A stretch of DNA of 64,000 nucleotides from Phaffia rhodozyma (lineage: Eukaryota; Basidiomycota; Tremellomycetes; Cystofilobasidiales; Mrakiaceae): NCBI GenBank assembly GCA_014706385.1, contig JACGZH010000002.1, positions 992,001 to 1,056,000 of the forward strand, written 5' to 3'. Numbering within the stretch: position 1 is the stretch's first letter; every line of letters starts with the position of its first letter. The notes under the pieces are model-generated. The model was not told the origin of the DNA and did not search any database. It was given only the letters and a program-made list of their open reading frames with translations. This document shows, piece by piece, positions 9,962 to 23,319 of this stretch. The position numbers were made by a program, and so were the translations under genes.

Positions 9962-12900
9962 TCAGTTGGCAGAGTTTTCGACTTTGAAGCCAAGCTTGAG
10001 AAGGACCTGTGAGAGTTGACATATATTCTCACGTCAGTTCCACCGAGACAACAATAACAAGGACTGTATTAAGATGTAGGACCTACCGCCAGAACGTTCT
10101 CCCTGGTGATAGGTTTGCTAACGACTGCCGAGAAGAGAGTGCCATGTTCGGAGAGGGTTGTTGAGTCATCTTCCGCGACAGCGGTGACAGCGACGACTGT
10201 TTGATGTGTCCATAAAATTGGAGGTCAGTGTATTGTACTTAGGATTCTATTTACCCAAGTGATCATAAGCTTACTAGGTGTTTCCTAGATCAAATACGTG
10301 TACACAAAGATTAGCTCAGGCTTGATCTAAATCCATGTAGGTTGAAATTTGGGACTAACAGAATTGGGACCGGCGACTGATTTCAAATACCGAGCAACAC
10401 CATCGCCATCAAGATGAGGCAAACGAACGTCCAAGAACAGAACATCAAAGGCTAGAGTGAAACAAGAGATTCAAAGGATGTTAAAACAGATGGTCATTCA
10501 AATCTTTTTCGGGGAGAGAAATCACTGACCACATGTCGTAGCCACAGCTAGCGCGTCTGATCCGCTGGAGACCGTGGCGCATTCGATACCAAGTTTTGTA
10601 AGAATATTGCAAGCAACTTTGAGAGAGACACTGCAGTACATACACAAAAACACCAGATTAGAGTCCCAGCATATAACAAAGAAATCAAGAAATATACTAA
10701 CGGGTTATCCTCTGCCAAAAGCACCTGCACCCGACCTTGACTGGCTGTGGCAATCATATTTGATGTTTGCGGCGAAGATAACGAAGATGGAGGAGATAAA
10801 GAGGAAGGGTTGGTGTCGTTCGACGCCTGTGATGTTGAGCTAGCCCGTAAGCGACTTGGCAAGCTGCTTTTTCGGCTGAGATCACTGTCAGCTTGAACTC
10901 TGTCTAGATCGCTTGTTCGACGATTATGCCCAACTGGGTATGGAACAAATCCGAAGGATCCTCCAGAGGAAGACGAGGCGGATGGAGATGGTGGATTGGC
11001 CGAAGAGTTGTTTGCAGAAGTGGAAGGCACATTCGGCTGTGTTTTACAAAGGATAATTTTCGGTTTGAGAGTCTTGCACAGGGTTTGCATCGCGGAAGAG
11101 AGGAGAAGAAAACAACAAACCTTTTGGTTTTCATTCCAGTACAGTGGACCTTTAGCTCGCTTGCGTGAAGTAACGATACTCCTCCTCCGATCCCCTCTGA
11201 AGGAGCCTTGGGAAGATTCGATAGAGGGAGGCAATAGGGCATCTGCCTCCGCTTGAGCCTCTGAAGGAACACAAGTCAAATGTTGCAAGAATGAGATTAG
11301 ATCCATGTACGAACGAAAACCAATTAGACGAAACAGGCTTACTCATATCTTGAACAACCTGGTCATTGGCAGCCTTACTGGCCCACAGATTTCGGAAGCT
11401 GAAGGTTCCGAAATCATCGGCATCGCGAGCAGATTCTGTGTTGAGAGCTGAAGGATCCACGGCAAGGTTGCTAGAGTCTAACTCTTCAGGAAGCTCTACC
11501 AAACCTCGAGCGTCGAAATAGTCCGTGGAGATATTCTCGCTCACTTGAGGAATGAAGCAGCCTTCCTCGCTAGAAATTGTATCCCAGTTGATATCGTCAA
11601 AGAAGGGATGTCGCTTGATTTCGTCCGCGCCGTGCGCGCCTAGACGTTGATCTGGATCAGTGCACATTAGTCGTTCCATAAGATCGCGTGCCTCAGGGGA
11701 GGCCTCGTCATCTTCAGGGTCTGGCCACACGATTCGGCGAGATATGATGTTGTCGAATACCTTCTCTGGGGTCTCATCATTGAATGGAGGGCAACCATAG
11801 AGGAGCTCGTACATCATGACTCCCAGTGCCCACTGTATAGGGATCGGAAACAGAACAGAAGTTTCACATATTAGCAAATAAGGGATTTTGTATCAAGAAT
11901 TTGATAGTTCGACTTACCCAATCAACAGCTGCATTGTCACCCCCGAGTCCCAGAATACTCTCAGGCGCTACATAATCCACGGTTCCGACAAACTTATGGG
12001 TATCCGATATGGGAGCATTATCCGAGCCCGATGGTTTCACCCCGAACACAGCGGGTGTTCCAGGAGTGATAAGACCTCCTCCTGACCCACTCTCTACTCT
12101 ACTGGACTCATCAGCGGAGGTTCGACCATCGTTGTCGAGAAGCGAACCGAAATATGATTGGCTTAGACTTGAAGCTCCAGCTGGTATTGGGCCCTTTGGG
12201 GAGAAGTTGTTAGAATCTGAGGAATCTATGGAATGGTCTCTGGACCAAGCCGAACGATGATCTAGTGGGCCCCGGAAGGATGATTTGGATGAGAATGGGA
12301 AGCGAGATCCTCCGGCTTGCCGACCCAGCAGACCAATCCTTGAAAGACCGAAATCGGTGAGCTTCAAGTGGCCCTTAGCATCGATAAGAAGATTGTCTGG
12401 TTTGACATCACTGGGGTTAAAACATCGAAGAGAAAAGACAACATTTTTACTCTATCAGAGATTGTCCCAGATACTCAAGTAGAGAAAGGAGATTCAGTCT
12501 TACCGATGAACTATGCCCTTGTCATGTAGCGATTCCAACCCAAGAATGATCTCTGCAACAAAGTGCTTCGTCCAGTCTTCACCAAGTGTTCCCAGTTTCT
12601 TGACAAGCCCCCCAAGATCACCACCGGGAAGGTATTCCATGACGAGATAAAGAGAGTGCTTGTTTTGAAAGGTGTAGAACAGCCTCACGACATAAGGGGA
12701 CTCAGCTTGGTTCATAAGAATCTTTCTTTCAGCCTTCACGTTGGTGATTTGATTTTTCGAGATCATATCAGCCTTTTTGAGCATCTTGATCGCAAAGTAG
12801 TCTCCCGTGGTGGTCTTCTTGGCCAGATAGACCGCTCCAAAGGCTCCTTTACTGATCGGCTTGATGATCTCAAAATCTTTAATGGAGACCGAAGTGGATC

Positions 12901-15900
12901 TAGATGTGGGGGTAGTTGAAGGAAGTCTGGGAGATAGTGGAGCATCCGAGCCCACTGAGAATCGTCCTTTTCGGGTTATCGAAAGCCGCCGAGATCTAGT
13001 AGGCGAACGTTCGATACTCTGAGCGAGTGGAGACCTGGGAGAAGACGAGTAGAGTGACTCGGTTTGAGGAATCGATATATGCTGTGATGGAACACTCAGC
13101 GTGGCCCTCTCCATGGGTATCTCGTTTGTCGATAAGATTGAGGGAAGGGTTGGGGCTCTACTGGCAGTATGAATTGAACTTCGATGCTGTGAGCTACCCG
13201 GAGAAGATGAAGGCAGCGAAGATGCAGTCGGGGGAGAGAGGGATTGGTCCAAGGGTCCTATAGAAGCCATCGATATATCCAAAGGAGAGTCTGAGAAGCC
13301 TTGGAAACCAGTTTCCGAACGTTCGACCGGCACGTCTTCATCCGATGGCGTATCCGAAGAGAGATCAGTGTCGCTCCCATCAGACAAAGCGCACAGCGCC
13401 TTCTCTACCTTGTCCTCCCATTCGCAACGCACTCTTTCCGAGTACACAATAGTGTTTCGCAATCGATTGACAGCATTCAATTTGCTTCTGACAATAGAGA
13501 TCGTGTCTTCAACCAACATCCTGAGGGCGGGGTCGTTACAGGTCGGCTGGATCCAGGTATTCATCAACGTCATATTGTCTTCTGAGCGAGGAGAAAGAAG
13601 ACACTGCTCCTCGATCGGGACATCGGTAGCGTCCTCTTTGATGGAGGGGGTGGAGACGTTCAGACAGACTTGAAGGATATCAACAACTTGATGAACTATC
13701 GATCGTTGGTGATCTATAGAATTGGATCCAAGGGGTCGAGAAGAAGAGGTCTTGCTCGGGCTTGATGAGGGTGCAGGGAAATACGACACAGAGACTCCTC
13801 GATAAGCCAGTGGGGAAGACGGCTGACTTCGATCCAACACGTTGGCGAGATCGGCGGCTTGCTGAAGATATTCTCCAATTCGTTCATTCCGCTCGCCGAT
13901 ATCGGCCTCTAAGCGATGAACTTCATGACAGGTTTCGTTATGCTTCTCGAAGAACCAAGCTGGCACTTGTCGCTCGCAAATCCGACATAAAAAATCAACT
14001 GTCGAGATGGGTTTTCCATGAGGAAACGGAGAGACAGAATGAATAGGAGCTCGACGTTGAGAGCCAACACCGAAATTGAGGGTGAGAGGAAGCAGAGGGT
14101 TGTTGGCCCGTTCAACTTCGGCACCCGCTGGAAGAGCGACTGGCTTGATCACCCACATACTGTGGGAGGGTTCGCCATTGAACCGGTCGCGCATAAGCAT
14201 TCCGCTTCCATCCATCTCGATAAAGACTGGACCTGGCTCGCGAACATCTGACTCTTCGTCGCTAGCTTCTGGTAGAACCTACAGATATAGAGATATGGCG
14301 AGGGTCAACAGACAAGACTGTGGAAGCGAAGAAACAATTTTGAACCCACTTGTAATCGAAATCGAGCCTCAACAGTGTGCGAGTCATCTTTCAAGAGTTC
14401 TCGACTGGCATCCAAAAAGACAGAGACGTCCGCAGGAGCGAGGTATTCATGAATAGGCCGTCCTATGACATCTCCAGGATCCGACCTAACAAAGCGCAAA
14501 CGAAGAACAGACCCAGGCCAAAAGACAGAACCCTAAGAATCAGAGTAGAACAAACGACCAAGAAATGAAGACACGTACCCAACAACTTCCTGCCACGCTG
14601 GATTGATCCACTCGACAATATCTCCATCCAGACTCAGCTCGAGCACGAGATTGACTGTTTTTGCCTGCTCGACTTGTAGCTTTAAGTCCTCCCTAGGTGG
14701 ACCAATATCAAGCTTGGGCACGGTACTCGGTTTATCTCCTTCAAACTGAAGGTCCGAATCGTCCATCCTGAGCCCGATAGAAGAAAACTGCGATGAGCGT
14801 GGCTCGAATTTCCCTCCAAAACCGAGACCCATAGAGGATGGCAAAGCTTCGTGTCGAGCATAAGGAGAGATGACGGGGGAACCGATTCTGCCTGTCGGCT
14901 TTATCACAAACGATAGAGGCTCATCTTCTTTATCGTGATCGGCAAAATTCCAAAATCCTTTTTCGGCCTCCCACCACTCGATCACTCGGCTTAAGCCTGC
15001 TACAGCTAGCAGAAGCTGCACGTACCTATGATTGATAAACCAATAACAGAATGATTAGCATTCCCTCCCATCTTGATGACAGCAGAGCCTACTGAAAATG
15101 TCTGACAGAGTCAGACAACAGTCATAGATATACTCACCACCCTCGGCCAGGCCAATCCGGATGCTTGTCCCAAGTTGTCCCAACTTGTTGAACTTTCTGC
15201 ACGTATTCTGGACAAATCCCCGGGCGAGCAGTCATTGCCGAAATGGACATATCCAAGACTTCAGTGGCAATACCGATGATTTCCTGCAACGTAGCCAAGA
15301 AGGGAGAAGAAAGACCGGTGTTGTCATCCGGATTGAGAGAACTTTGTGGCAGGTATGGAGATCGTGAACGAGAAGTGGATCGAGATGAGGAGTTTGAAGA
15401 TGTAGGTTTGAACGAGCTTGACAAAGTCTGATTGAAGCGCTGCTCTTGAGTTCGAGATCGACGACGTGGTGCTGGAAGACCCCCCACATCAGTTGGACGT
15501 AACGAGTCTCGACGTTTCGCAGGGCTACTGGCAAGCGAAATAGAAGGTCTGCGAGAAGATGGTCGAGATACTCCTGATATCAGAGAAAACCGAACACATC
15601 GATCAGTGAGCAACTCGAGAGTTTGAACAGCATGACCAAGAAATTTTAAGAAACCTACTTCTTCTCGCCGGTACATACTCTGCCCGATCCGATTCATCTC
15701 CACCAAAGTCGCTCTGACTGTCCATTGCAGAATACATGCCCAGATTATCCATATCGATATCCGCCTGAAGATCTGCCTCGTTGACCTCATCGAGCTTCTC
15801 CTCTACAAAGAGAGTAATCAAATGTATTATCTTATTCAGCTCCTTGTTACAAACTTCCTTCTGAGTGGTCAACCGATGCCTGATTTCTCGCTGTATAGCT

Positions 15901-18900
15901 GCCGTGTTGAACGATTGTGACGACATTCCGGGCGTTGTTGCATCAGTAGCGTTTCGAGTGTCGTCCGGAAGAAGAGCGTACAACGGACTGGGCGTTTGAG
16001 CCCATATAGCGTTTTTGTTGTAAGAAGAAGAGCTATCAAAATCCGTTCCAAATGAAGAAGTACGGGACTGAAGCGTCCGATGGAGAGGGCGGTCAGTGCT
16101 GGAGACAGAGCCATGTCCCGAGCTTGAATGGGTGGGGGTGGGTCGAAGTTGAGGCTTATCGAATTTTAGAGACAGTGGAGGTTGTCTTCGGCGAGCTTCG
16201 AGGCTGAGCTCGGCAGAAGGTTGACGATCCATTGTCTTGTCGCTTTTGGAAGACAAGGCCCGAAGGAGAGGAGGCACAAGGGCATCTTGTTCTGAAGATT
16301 CAGCCGCTTTATTTGGTCGAAGAGAAGAAACGAGAGAGACGGCGGGCGCCAATGCTTCCCGGGATGGTAAGCTCCGTAGAGAGTCATAAGCAGATGTTCG
16401 GTGTTTCAGTGGTTGACGAGGAGATTGCCCTGTTGATGGGAAGAATCCGATAACAGCAGAAGGTGGGGCAGGGACAGTAATTGGAGATGAAGATGGGGCG
16501 CCTGGTTCGATACGGATGGCGGATGGGTAATTTGATTGAAGAGATCTTGTGGAAGGTTGATTTGAAGCCTCAGATGGTTTCGAGGTTATTTTTGTATGCT
16601 TTGAGTGAGGATGATCGGATAAAGCGAGCGTGCTCTTGACAGTCTTCCACCACCCCTCGAGTTTATTTCCAACGTTGCGTTTCGGTTTCCAACTATCTGT
16701 ACTCTCTCTAGAATCAGTAGTCGAGCTGGAGAAATTTCGTGGCCTATCAAAGACATTGGCCAGTCGTTGAGAAGGAACCCGGTGGATATGGTTGTCCTGG
16801 AGGTTCTGCCCTCCGGCCGAGATCCCGGAGAGCGTACGTCGATGAGGTGCTCTCTTTCCCTCGTTTCCTTCCATCAGAGACGAAGCTGTCAAAACTACTC
16901 TTTCTCTTGATGAGATTTGAGGTGAAAGTGTCTCTAGGCGGACATCACCTATATCAGAGCTTGATTCTGCAGAAGCTTGACGACTGGGACGATCAGAATA
17001 CATCGAGGATTCTGATTCAATGCCTTCTCCCTTTCGAGGTTCAGGATGGCTCGTCGTAGGCATGGTGAAATTCTGAAGCTCTGCACGGATCTTGGCCTCT
17101 TTGAACTGCTTATACTCGTCCAACCAATCAACCCACTCGATATAGTGCTGTGAGCTCGGACCGGAAATTGTTTCTGGACGATCCAAGACGAATTGTCCAG
17201 ATTCCACATCGTCCGTTGGCGTGTCGGTAACGTCTCGTTCGTTCAACCTCCGAGGAACAGTTGAAGATCGAGAGAGTGGTTCACCCAAAAGATGAGGGCT
17301 TTTTGACTCTGAATCTTTGATTGATATACTTGGCTCTTTGGGAGGCATCCACTGCGCAGGTGTTCTCGGAAGAATCGACGAGGAGTCGGGCATGTCAGAC
17401 GAAGCCGAGGTCTATATGATGGACAACACGATGAAATGAGAGAAAGAACGTCTCAGTATATGAATGACCGAGTATCGAGAGTATATCAGAGTGTCTGAAT
17501 TGCCAACGTGTCATACGTACCTGACTTTTCCGCTTCCACTTTGATACCTTGGCCGATCTCGAGTTCATTATAGTCCTCGCCACCTCTGTTGGATCATAGT
17601 CTTCCTTCTTAGAGTCTCCCAAGTTTTCACCATACAGTATGTCCGTGGGAGTTGCATTTCCTAATAGAGGACCGAGGGAAGATGTCTCGTGGACCGACGT
17701 TCGATATTTGTGATGTAGTCCAGAAGGTTTCAGGGATGCCGGGCTTGCTGCAACCAGTGGCTCGAATGCCGAAGGAGCAGGAATGGGAGATCTTGAGGGT
17801 CTTGCGTACACCAACGGGCTTCTACCTGAAAATGCGCCGAGAGAGGTAGATGCTCCGGGAGCCCACGGCGAGGTGCCCATAGGATCGTTCTGTTCGACCA
17901 GCGGGGTAGAAAGTGGAGTGACTGTCACACTCGGCAAGGACAGATGGCCTTCTTCTGGCGATGGGTTGGGAGTCTTGATCGTGTGTGGGTTCACAATATT
18001 ACTCGTACCAGCAAGAGGGTCTCTCTCTGTTGTCGATCCAAAGGAAGAGGCAAGGGCTCCCATGTTCAATGCGTCCGGATTCCCTAAGCTTCCCCTTCGA
18101 AGGAACGCCGCTGAGCTAAGTGGGCTCAGACTATGAGGAGAGGATCCCATCAGGTCTGAAGCGAGCCTAACAGAAGTAGGGACTCGCTGCAAGCGGATAG
18201 CGCCCGTAAAGTTGCTTTCTGTTGGTGAGGACGGGGCGGATGATGTTGGGGAATTACCCCAGGGCACAGGAAGGGCATTTAGTGGGGAAACTGTGCTGGA
18301 AGGCGTTGGAATGGTCAGAGAGGCGATCGGAAGAGGTCGAGAGATAGTGATTGGGTGTCTCAGGTTGGAACTTTTATCAGGAGAGCTGGCCATGACCATA
18401 TCTGATCTTCGGCGAGAACGAGTGGGGCTGAGGCAAACGCAACGAAAAAGCAAGAAGTAAGCAGAAGTTTAAAAAATAATATAAAAACAATGGGAACAAC
18501 AGGTCGATGGTTCGATCGAGATACTCACGATCTACTGGGAGATGAGCCTCCATCAGGGAACCCAGCGCGTCGAAAGGAACCTCCTTCTGACGTTTGTCTG
18601 CTCCGCCGACTCGGGTCTCTGTCTCTTATTGTCAACCCGGGCGAGATTGGATCTCCCATCGACGTAGGACTGGCGTGACTGCTAGCTTCTGAGCCAGGGG
18701 AGCTCGGTATGCCGGAAGACGTCTGCCTAGCGTTTGCCATTATGTGAAGCATCGTGCTGGGAGAGGCTGCTCTACCTGAGCGGAGAAGATTGGTGGACGT
18801 TCTCCTCGGACGAGCCTTTTTGGACCCATCGGGACCGAATAAGAACCCGGAATGAGGGACTCCCTCCAGACTGGTTGCCTCGATATCTGCATTCGGGTCT

Positions 18901-19469
18901 TCTTCATCGGAATCGTCGAATCTAGGAACAATGGATGCCCGTGCCAGAGGAGAGGGAAACGACGGTGTCGTGTCAAAAGTGCGCTTGGATGGACCGGGTG
19001 GGAGGATGACGTTTGAAGGGAGGGAAAGTCCGAGGGAGGCATTCAATGTCGAAGCAGACGTTGGGGAGACAAGGGCCTCGAGAGATTGGGCACCGCTGAC
19101 AGACTGATCCTTTCCATGGTCGAGAATCTTTTCAGACCTGTCGCCGGACGGCGGCAGCCCGGTCGTTTTCTTCGCCGGAGACTGACGACCGAGGATGGAC
19201 CTGGTTACCGGCAGTCCGGATGCAACCGACCGAGGCGAGTTCGAGTTGGACGAAGGGGAGCTATTGGAGTCTGCATCAGAAGGTGCCGGGGAGAACGAAT
19301 TATTAGAGGAGGATGTCTGAGAGAGCCGGGGACGAGTATAAGAATTAAACGAGTTCGAGTGCTGAGGGATCGGACGAGGTACAGAAGGCGAGCCCAAAAG
19401 ACGCTCGTCACTGCCTATCGGTTCGTCCAAAGGAGGTACGTCTGGCGAGAGATTGGGAATATCAGACAT
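9962..19469 (-). CDS. RIM15: Rim15-type protein kinase with PAS, zinc finger and response-regulator domains
   Basis: Rim15 kinases govern entry into quiescence and the stress response downstream of TOR, PKA and Sch9. The start is ATG at 19467-19469; the stop is TGA at 9962-9964. In order: about 1100 residues of Ser/Pro-rich disorder (15,600-19,469); a conserved block (about 15,130-15,330, LATLQEIIGIATEVLDMSIS...VQQVGTTWDKHPDWPGRGW); a PAS domain (about 14,300-14,650, LELSLDGDIVEWINPAWQEVVG); a C2HC finger CRICERQVPAWFFEKHNETC (about 13,930-13,987); an AGC-like kinase (about 11,550-12,880). The kinase has GAFGAVYLAKK, FAIKML (catalytic Lys), HRDVKPDN across an intron, DFGLSR, a roughly 100-residue insert typical of Rim15, then GTVDYVAPES. 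It ends with a receiver domain: LLAEDNP (acidic pair), FDVLFLDVRLPHLDGDG (phospho-acceptor Asp codon at 10429-10431) and KPITRENVL. All key catalytic residues are visible. The last exon encodes VLLKLGFKVENSAN. Divergent from BAT; convergent with the BTB gene. Confidence 0.95.
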
Positions 19470-20625
19470 GAGGCTTTATTCGGTCGACCCCGTTGGATGA
19501 GGACAGACGAGCGATCAGAAGGAACAGTATCGAAAGCTTAAAGTGGCAAGGGGTATATGCGGCTGTCCAATGCACGAAGCGAGGCTAGTTCAGCAGTCTA
19601 GCTATGGCGAAAAGTACCGGGACTCTTCTGAATAGGACAGAAAGATAGAAAGGCCAGGATCAACAACGTATGCACACAAGAATGATAAGCGAGAGATCCA
19701 GAAAGAGAGAAGATGAATGTCGAAAGAGATTGGTCGAGATCCTCACTCGAGGTATGTCGGACGACAAAGATCCATAAACGATGTTCCAGGATCGTACAAA
19801 GAGAACAAAGATGGAGAGTCGACCTCTGGGCGATTATGGATCCGGTGCAGGACGAGTGGCCCTGAGAAGAAAGTTAAATCACTCACCACGTCAGCCGATC
19901 AACGCCAGAAAACCACCGTTTTGACGAGAAACTGCTGAGGACGAGACTTTGGAAGAGCCGATCAAAGAGGAGATGGATGATTAAAGGTTAAGAAAGAAAA
20001 GAAAGAGAAACACAAAAGGGAACACGAAACAGAAAGGGTTTGGGTAGAATTCGACCTGGATGATTATACTGGTTGAAGGTTAAAAAGACGACGATGCGTG
20101 GGCGTAAGCGAGTGGGCGTACGGCACAGGCGGAAGAAGAGAGGGAGGCGACAAGGGCTATTTTGGGTGAACTGTTCCTGGTTTTTTCTCCAAAGCCTTCT
20201 AGATAAAGCCGGGCAGAGATTGTAGTCTTTATCGTGTTTCTGTTGTATATACTGTTTTCCGTTCCATATAGAGTTTTCCGGAGAGTTCTGTAGCTTCCGT
20301 CCTAATAGGTCTCGTAATCGCCACTCGGAAAATTCATGTGATAGCGCGTGCTGTAGTCGTTTTGTAGATAGACCTGTAGTACATTCTCTAATCTTAGTCG
20401 CGGCTATTTCACAATCATTTCACGATGACTCGTCTCGCGCGTAATCGTCACTTCCGTATTTAACTAAATTTCTTTTTCCTCCGCTTTCGTTCTTTTTCTC
20501 TTGATTCCTCTTCTTCCATCTCCGTTTTTTAAATAAAGAACCTAGTCTTTCTCTTTCTTTGCTCCTTTTCTTCTTCTCTTCTGTTATCCACACATACACT
20601 CCTTCAACACATCTTACCTTCTATC
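19470..20625. promoter_or_regulatory. divergent promoter region RIM15 / branched-chain aminotransferase
   Basis: About 1.15 kb without a supported gene. Features seen: A/G-rich sequence near RIM15, a GC-rich patch (gcgtgggcgtaagcgagtgg, about 20,096-20,115), an ATGACTCG element at 20425-20432 resembling a Gcn4 site, a TATTTAA-like A/T stretch at about 20,456-20,463, and a C/T-rich tract (about 20,465-20,585) leading to the aminotransferase ATG. Confidence 0.55.
20425..20432 (+). promoter_or_regulatory. Gcn4-like element ATGACTCG
   Basis: The sequence ATGACTCG lies 194 bases upstream of the aminotransferase start. It matches the general amino-acid control consensus (ATGACTCA/T) except for the last base. 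Branched-chain aminotransferase genes are known Gcn4 targets in yeast, so the position makes sense; binding itself is inference. Confidence 0.4.
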
Positions 20626-22869
20626 ATGACCATCCCCACTGAGGCTCCTGCTTGGACGGATATCGACGTATGTCTATAGTTTTCATCTTTCCCGAAATCA
20701 TACAATCCTTCTCTCAGTTAGAACTCTTGTGGAAGGACTGATGGTTGAGCTGTGCTTTGTGTCCTCTTGCTCAAACTTTTTTCATGTAAACAAAACAAAA
20801 ACCACACCAGCCTTCCTTGCTTACCATTGAGCGGAATCCCGTCAAGTCTGCTCTGCCGGAACAGATGTTGTTCGGAGCCAACTTTTCTGACCACATGCTT
20901 ATCATCAAGCACGTAGCCGGGTATGTGACCCTAAATCTATCGACTCACTTTCAGCCCAGCGTCTTGTATCGATTGTTTATGGTATCATCCACTTCTTCTA
21001 TACATATGTTCAACCTGTATCAGGAAAGGATGGCAAGCTCCGGTCATCAAGCCTTACGGACCCCTTGAGCTCAGTCCTGCTTCAGCCGTCGTACGTGTTT
21101 CATGCCTCCGAGTCTCTTGGGTTCACTCTGTTCGGAGAACACCGTAATCGTTTACAGAGTTCCAAATTTATTTCTTTTCCTTTTTCTTCTTCTTTTTCTT
21201 CGTGTTCTTCTTCCTCTCATATCAAGTTCCACTATGCTCCCAGTTTGTTCGAAGGTACGTTTCTTTATTCTCACCATCCTCTTGTGCAATGAGAAAGAAT
21301 CGAGGAAACATTTATCGCGAACTCTCCCTCGTCTTGTGATTCCGAGGCTGATTTGATTTTTCTTTTCTTTTTCCAATCGCGGTCTCATAGGTATGAAGGC
21401 CTACAAACAAGAGGGTAAAACCCCTAGGTTGTTCCGACCGGATGAGAATATGGCCCGAATGAGCCGGTCTGCCGACCGGGTCGCCCTTCCTGTTCGTCCG
21501 TTTCCATATGATGCTATCATCGTATGCTAGACAAAGTTGAAGTTCATCTGCTCCCTTACTTTTTTGCAACCAGCCTTTCAACCAGGAGGCTGTGATCTCT
21601 CTCATCAAGACGCTCGTCAAGGAGGACGAACATTTGATTCCTCCACCACCTTATTCGCTCTACATCCGACCAACCATGATCGGTACTCGACCTGCTCTCG
21701 GAGTCGGCGCTTCGGACGAGTGTATGCTCTATGTCATCATGTGTCCTGTCGGACCGTTCTTCCCCAAAGGCTTCAAGCCTGTGTCCCTGCTCGCTACTAC
21801 TGATGCCGTCAGATCATGGCCTGGAGGTATGTATGATTTCTTGCCAAACAAAATCTCATCGACGCCCAACCGTTGTTGGGCATCTCTTGCGATGCTGACC
21901 TGAGAGCCGTTGCTCTATTCTAGGAACTGGACAGTACAAGCTGGCCTTGAATTATGCTCCTTGCTTCCGACCTCAAGAGAAAGCTAAGTCGCTGGGATAC
22001 GATCAGAATTTGTGGTGCCTTGGAGATCAAATCACGGAGTTAGTTTCTTCTTGATCGTGTGTTTGGTCTTCTCGGGTTCAGTTGCATTAACGGTGTCGTT
22101 GACGTGTTTTAGATGTGGTCAGATGAACTTGTTCGTCTCTTATGAGGATGATGAGGGAGGTTTGTGACAAGATTCTCTCTTTGCGCGTCTTTATCTCTTC
22201 ACACCAGCCGCCTTGTACATCGTCTGATCCAGTCTTCTTCTGCTCAACAGTAACCCATCTTATCACTCCTCCTCTCAACGGTCTGATTCTGCCTGGAATC
22301 ACTCGAGCATCTCTTCTCGCCCTCGCTCGATCACATCAGAAGGGCGAGATAACTCTTCCTGGTCTGCCAGAGAAATCCAAGTTTGTCATCGAGGAGCGCG
22401 AGTTTGGCTTGAGCGACCTGAGGGCTTGGAGCGAGAAGGACGCTTTGAGGGAGGCTTTCGGTGCTGGAACTGCTGCTGGTGAGTCTTTGCTCTCATGCTC
22501 TCCTTGATATGTTTCGTCGTGGTTCTTATGTTGATTTCCTAAATCTTTTTGTTCTTTTCTTCGTCGGTACTGGATGATCAAGTCGTCTGCTCTGTCGAGA
22601 GGTAAGCTCCATGGCGTTCTCGGGCCAATTCGAAAGTCTCACTGAATAACCTTGGTTTTCTTCATCATTGTTGAACATCAAAATCGTCTTATTTATCTAG
22701 AATCGGTCTCCCCACCGGATCAGAATCAAAAGCCGTCAAGGACATCCATATCCCTATCGGACCCACCGGACTTGGGCCTATCGCCACTGGCCTCCACGCC
22801 AGGGTGACTGCCATTCAGGAGGGCAGCCTTGAGGGACCTCCGGGAAGCAACTGGAGTTGGGAATGCTAA
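20626..22869 (+). CDS. BAT: branched-chain-amino-acid aminotransferase (class IV PLP enzyme)
   Basis: The enzyme interconverts Leu/Ile/Val and their 2-keto acids with glutamate/2-oxoglutarate. The start is ATG at 20626 ([14 protein letters not shown], then an intron). Family blocks: [95 protein letters not shown] (the Lys is the expected PLP Schiff base), [36 protein letters not shown], and a C-terminal FGAGTAAVV...ERIGLPTG. The length, about 390 residues, is normal. There is no clear mitochondrial presequence, so a cytosolic form is likely. Two motifs deviate from the usual KLGANYAP and GTMN (here KLALNYAP and GQMN), so a specialised paralogue is possible. The stop is TAA at 22867-22869. About eight exons. 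Confidence 0.93.
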
Positions 22870-23319
22870 GTAGCCGGAAGCGGGTATGATGTCGAAAAGA
22901 TGACTAGATGTGTTGTTTCTTGTTTCATTCTTTTTCTCTATCTCCTCCGTCCTCTCGACTTTTTGTATTTAATTGAGTTATGAAATATATCCATTCCGAA
23001 TGTGGTCTTTCTTTATCTACTATATTGAAGGTGGTCGCAGCGAATAAGTGAGCCTGGGCTAAGGCTGAGACCGACGATGCCTATTACGTGATCTGTGCGA
23101 ATATGAGAGGAAAACGAAGAAAGCAAAAGCCGGCCTACCAATCTGTGGTCTACTTTATCCTCTTCTACCATTCATCCATCACCTAAAACGCTACCTCTAC
23201 ATTCCGTGCTTCTTCTACATAGAACTATCGGCATATCTACTCATCGTCTCTCAAGCTCTATCAGTTTCAAAGAAGAAAGAAATAAGAAGGAAAGACAGAA
23301 AAGAAGAACCAATAAAACA
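22870..23319. promoter_or_regulatory. intergenic between aminotransferase and rhodanese genes
   Basis: A T-rich 3' UTR follows the aminotransferase, then a short promoter; an A/G-rich leader (AAGAAGAAAGAAATAAG, about 23,268-23,284) runs up to the rhodanese ATG. Nothing else is seen. Confidence 0.4.

Noticed and set aside
10548..11306. Continuous minus-strand 252-residue frame read as a separate protein
   Set aside because: Part of RIM15: it spans two true exons and reads through introns between the kinase and the receiver domain.
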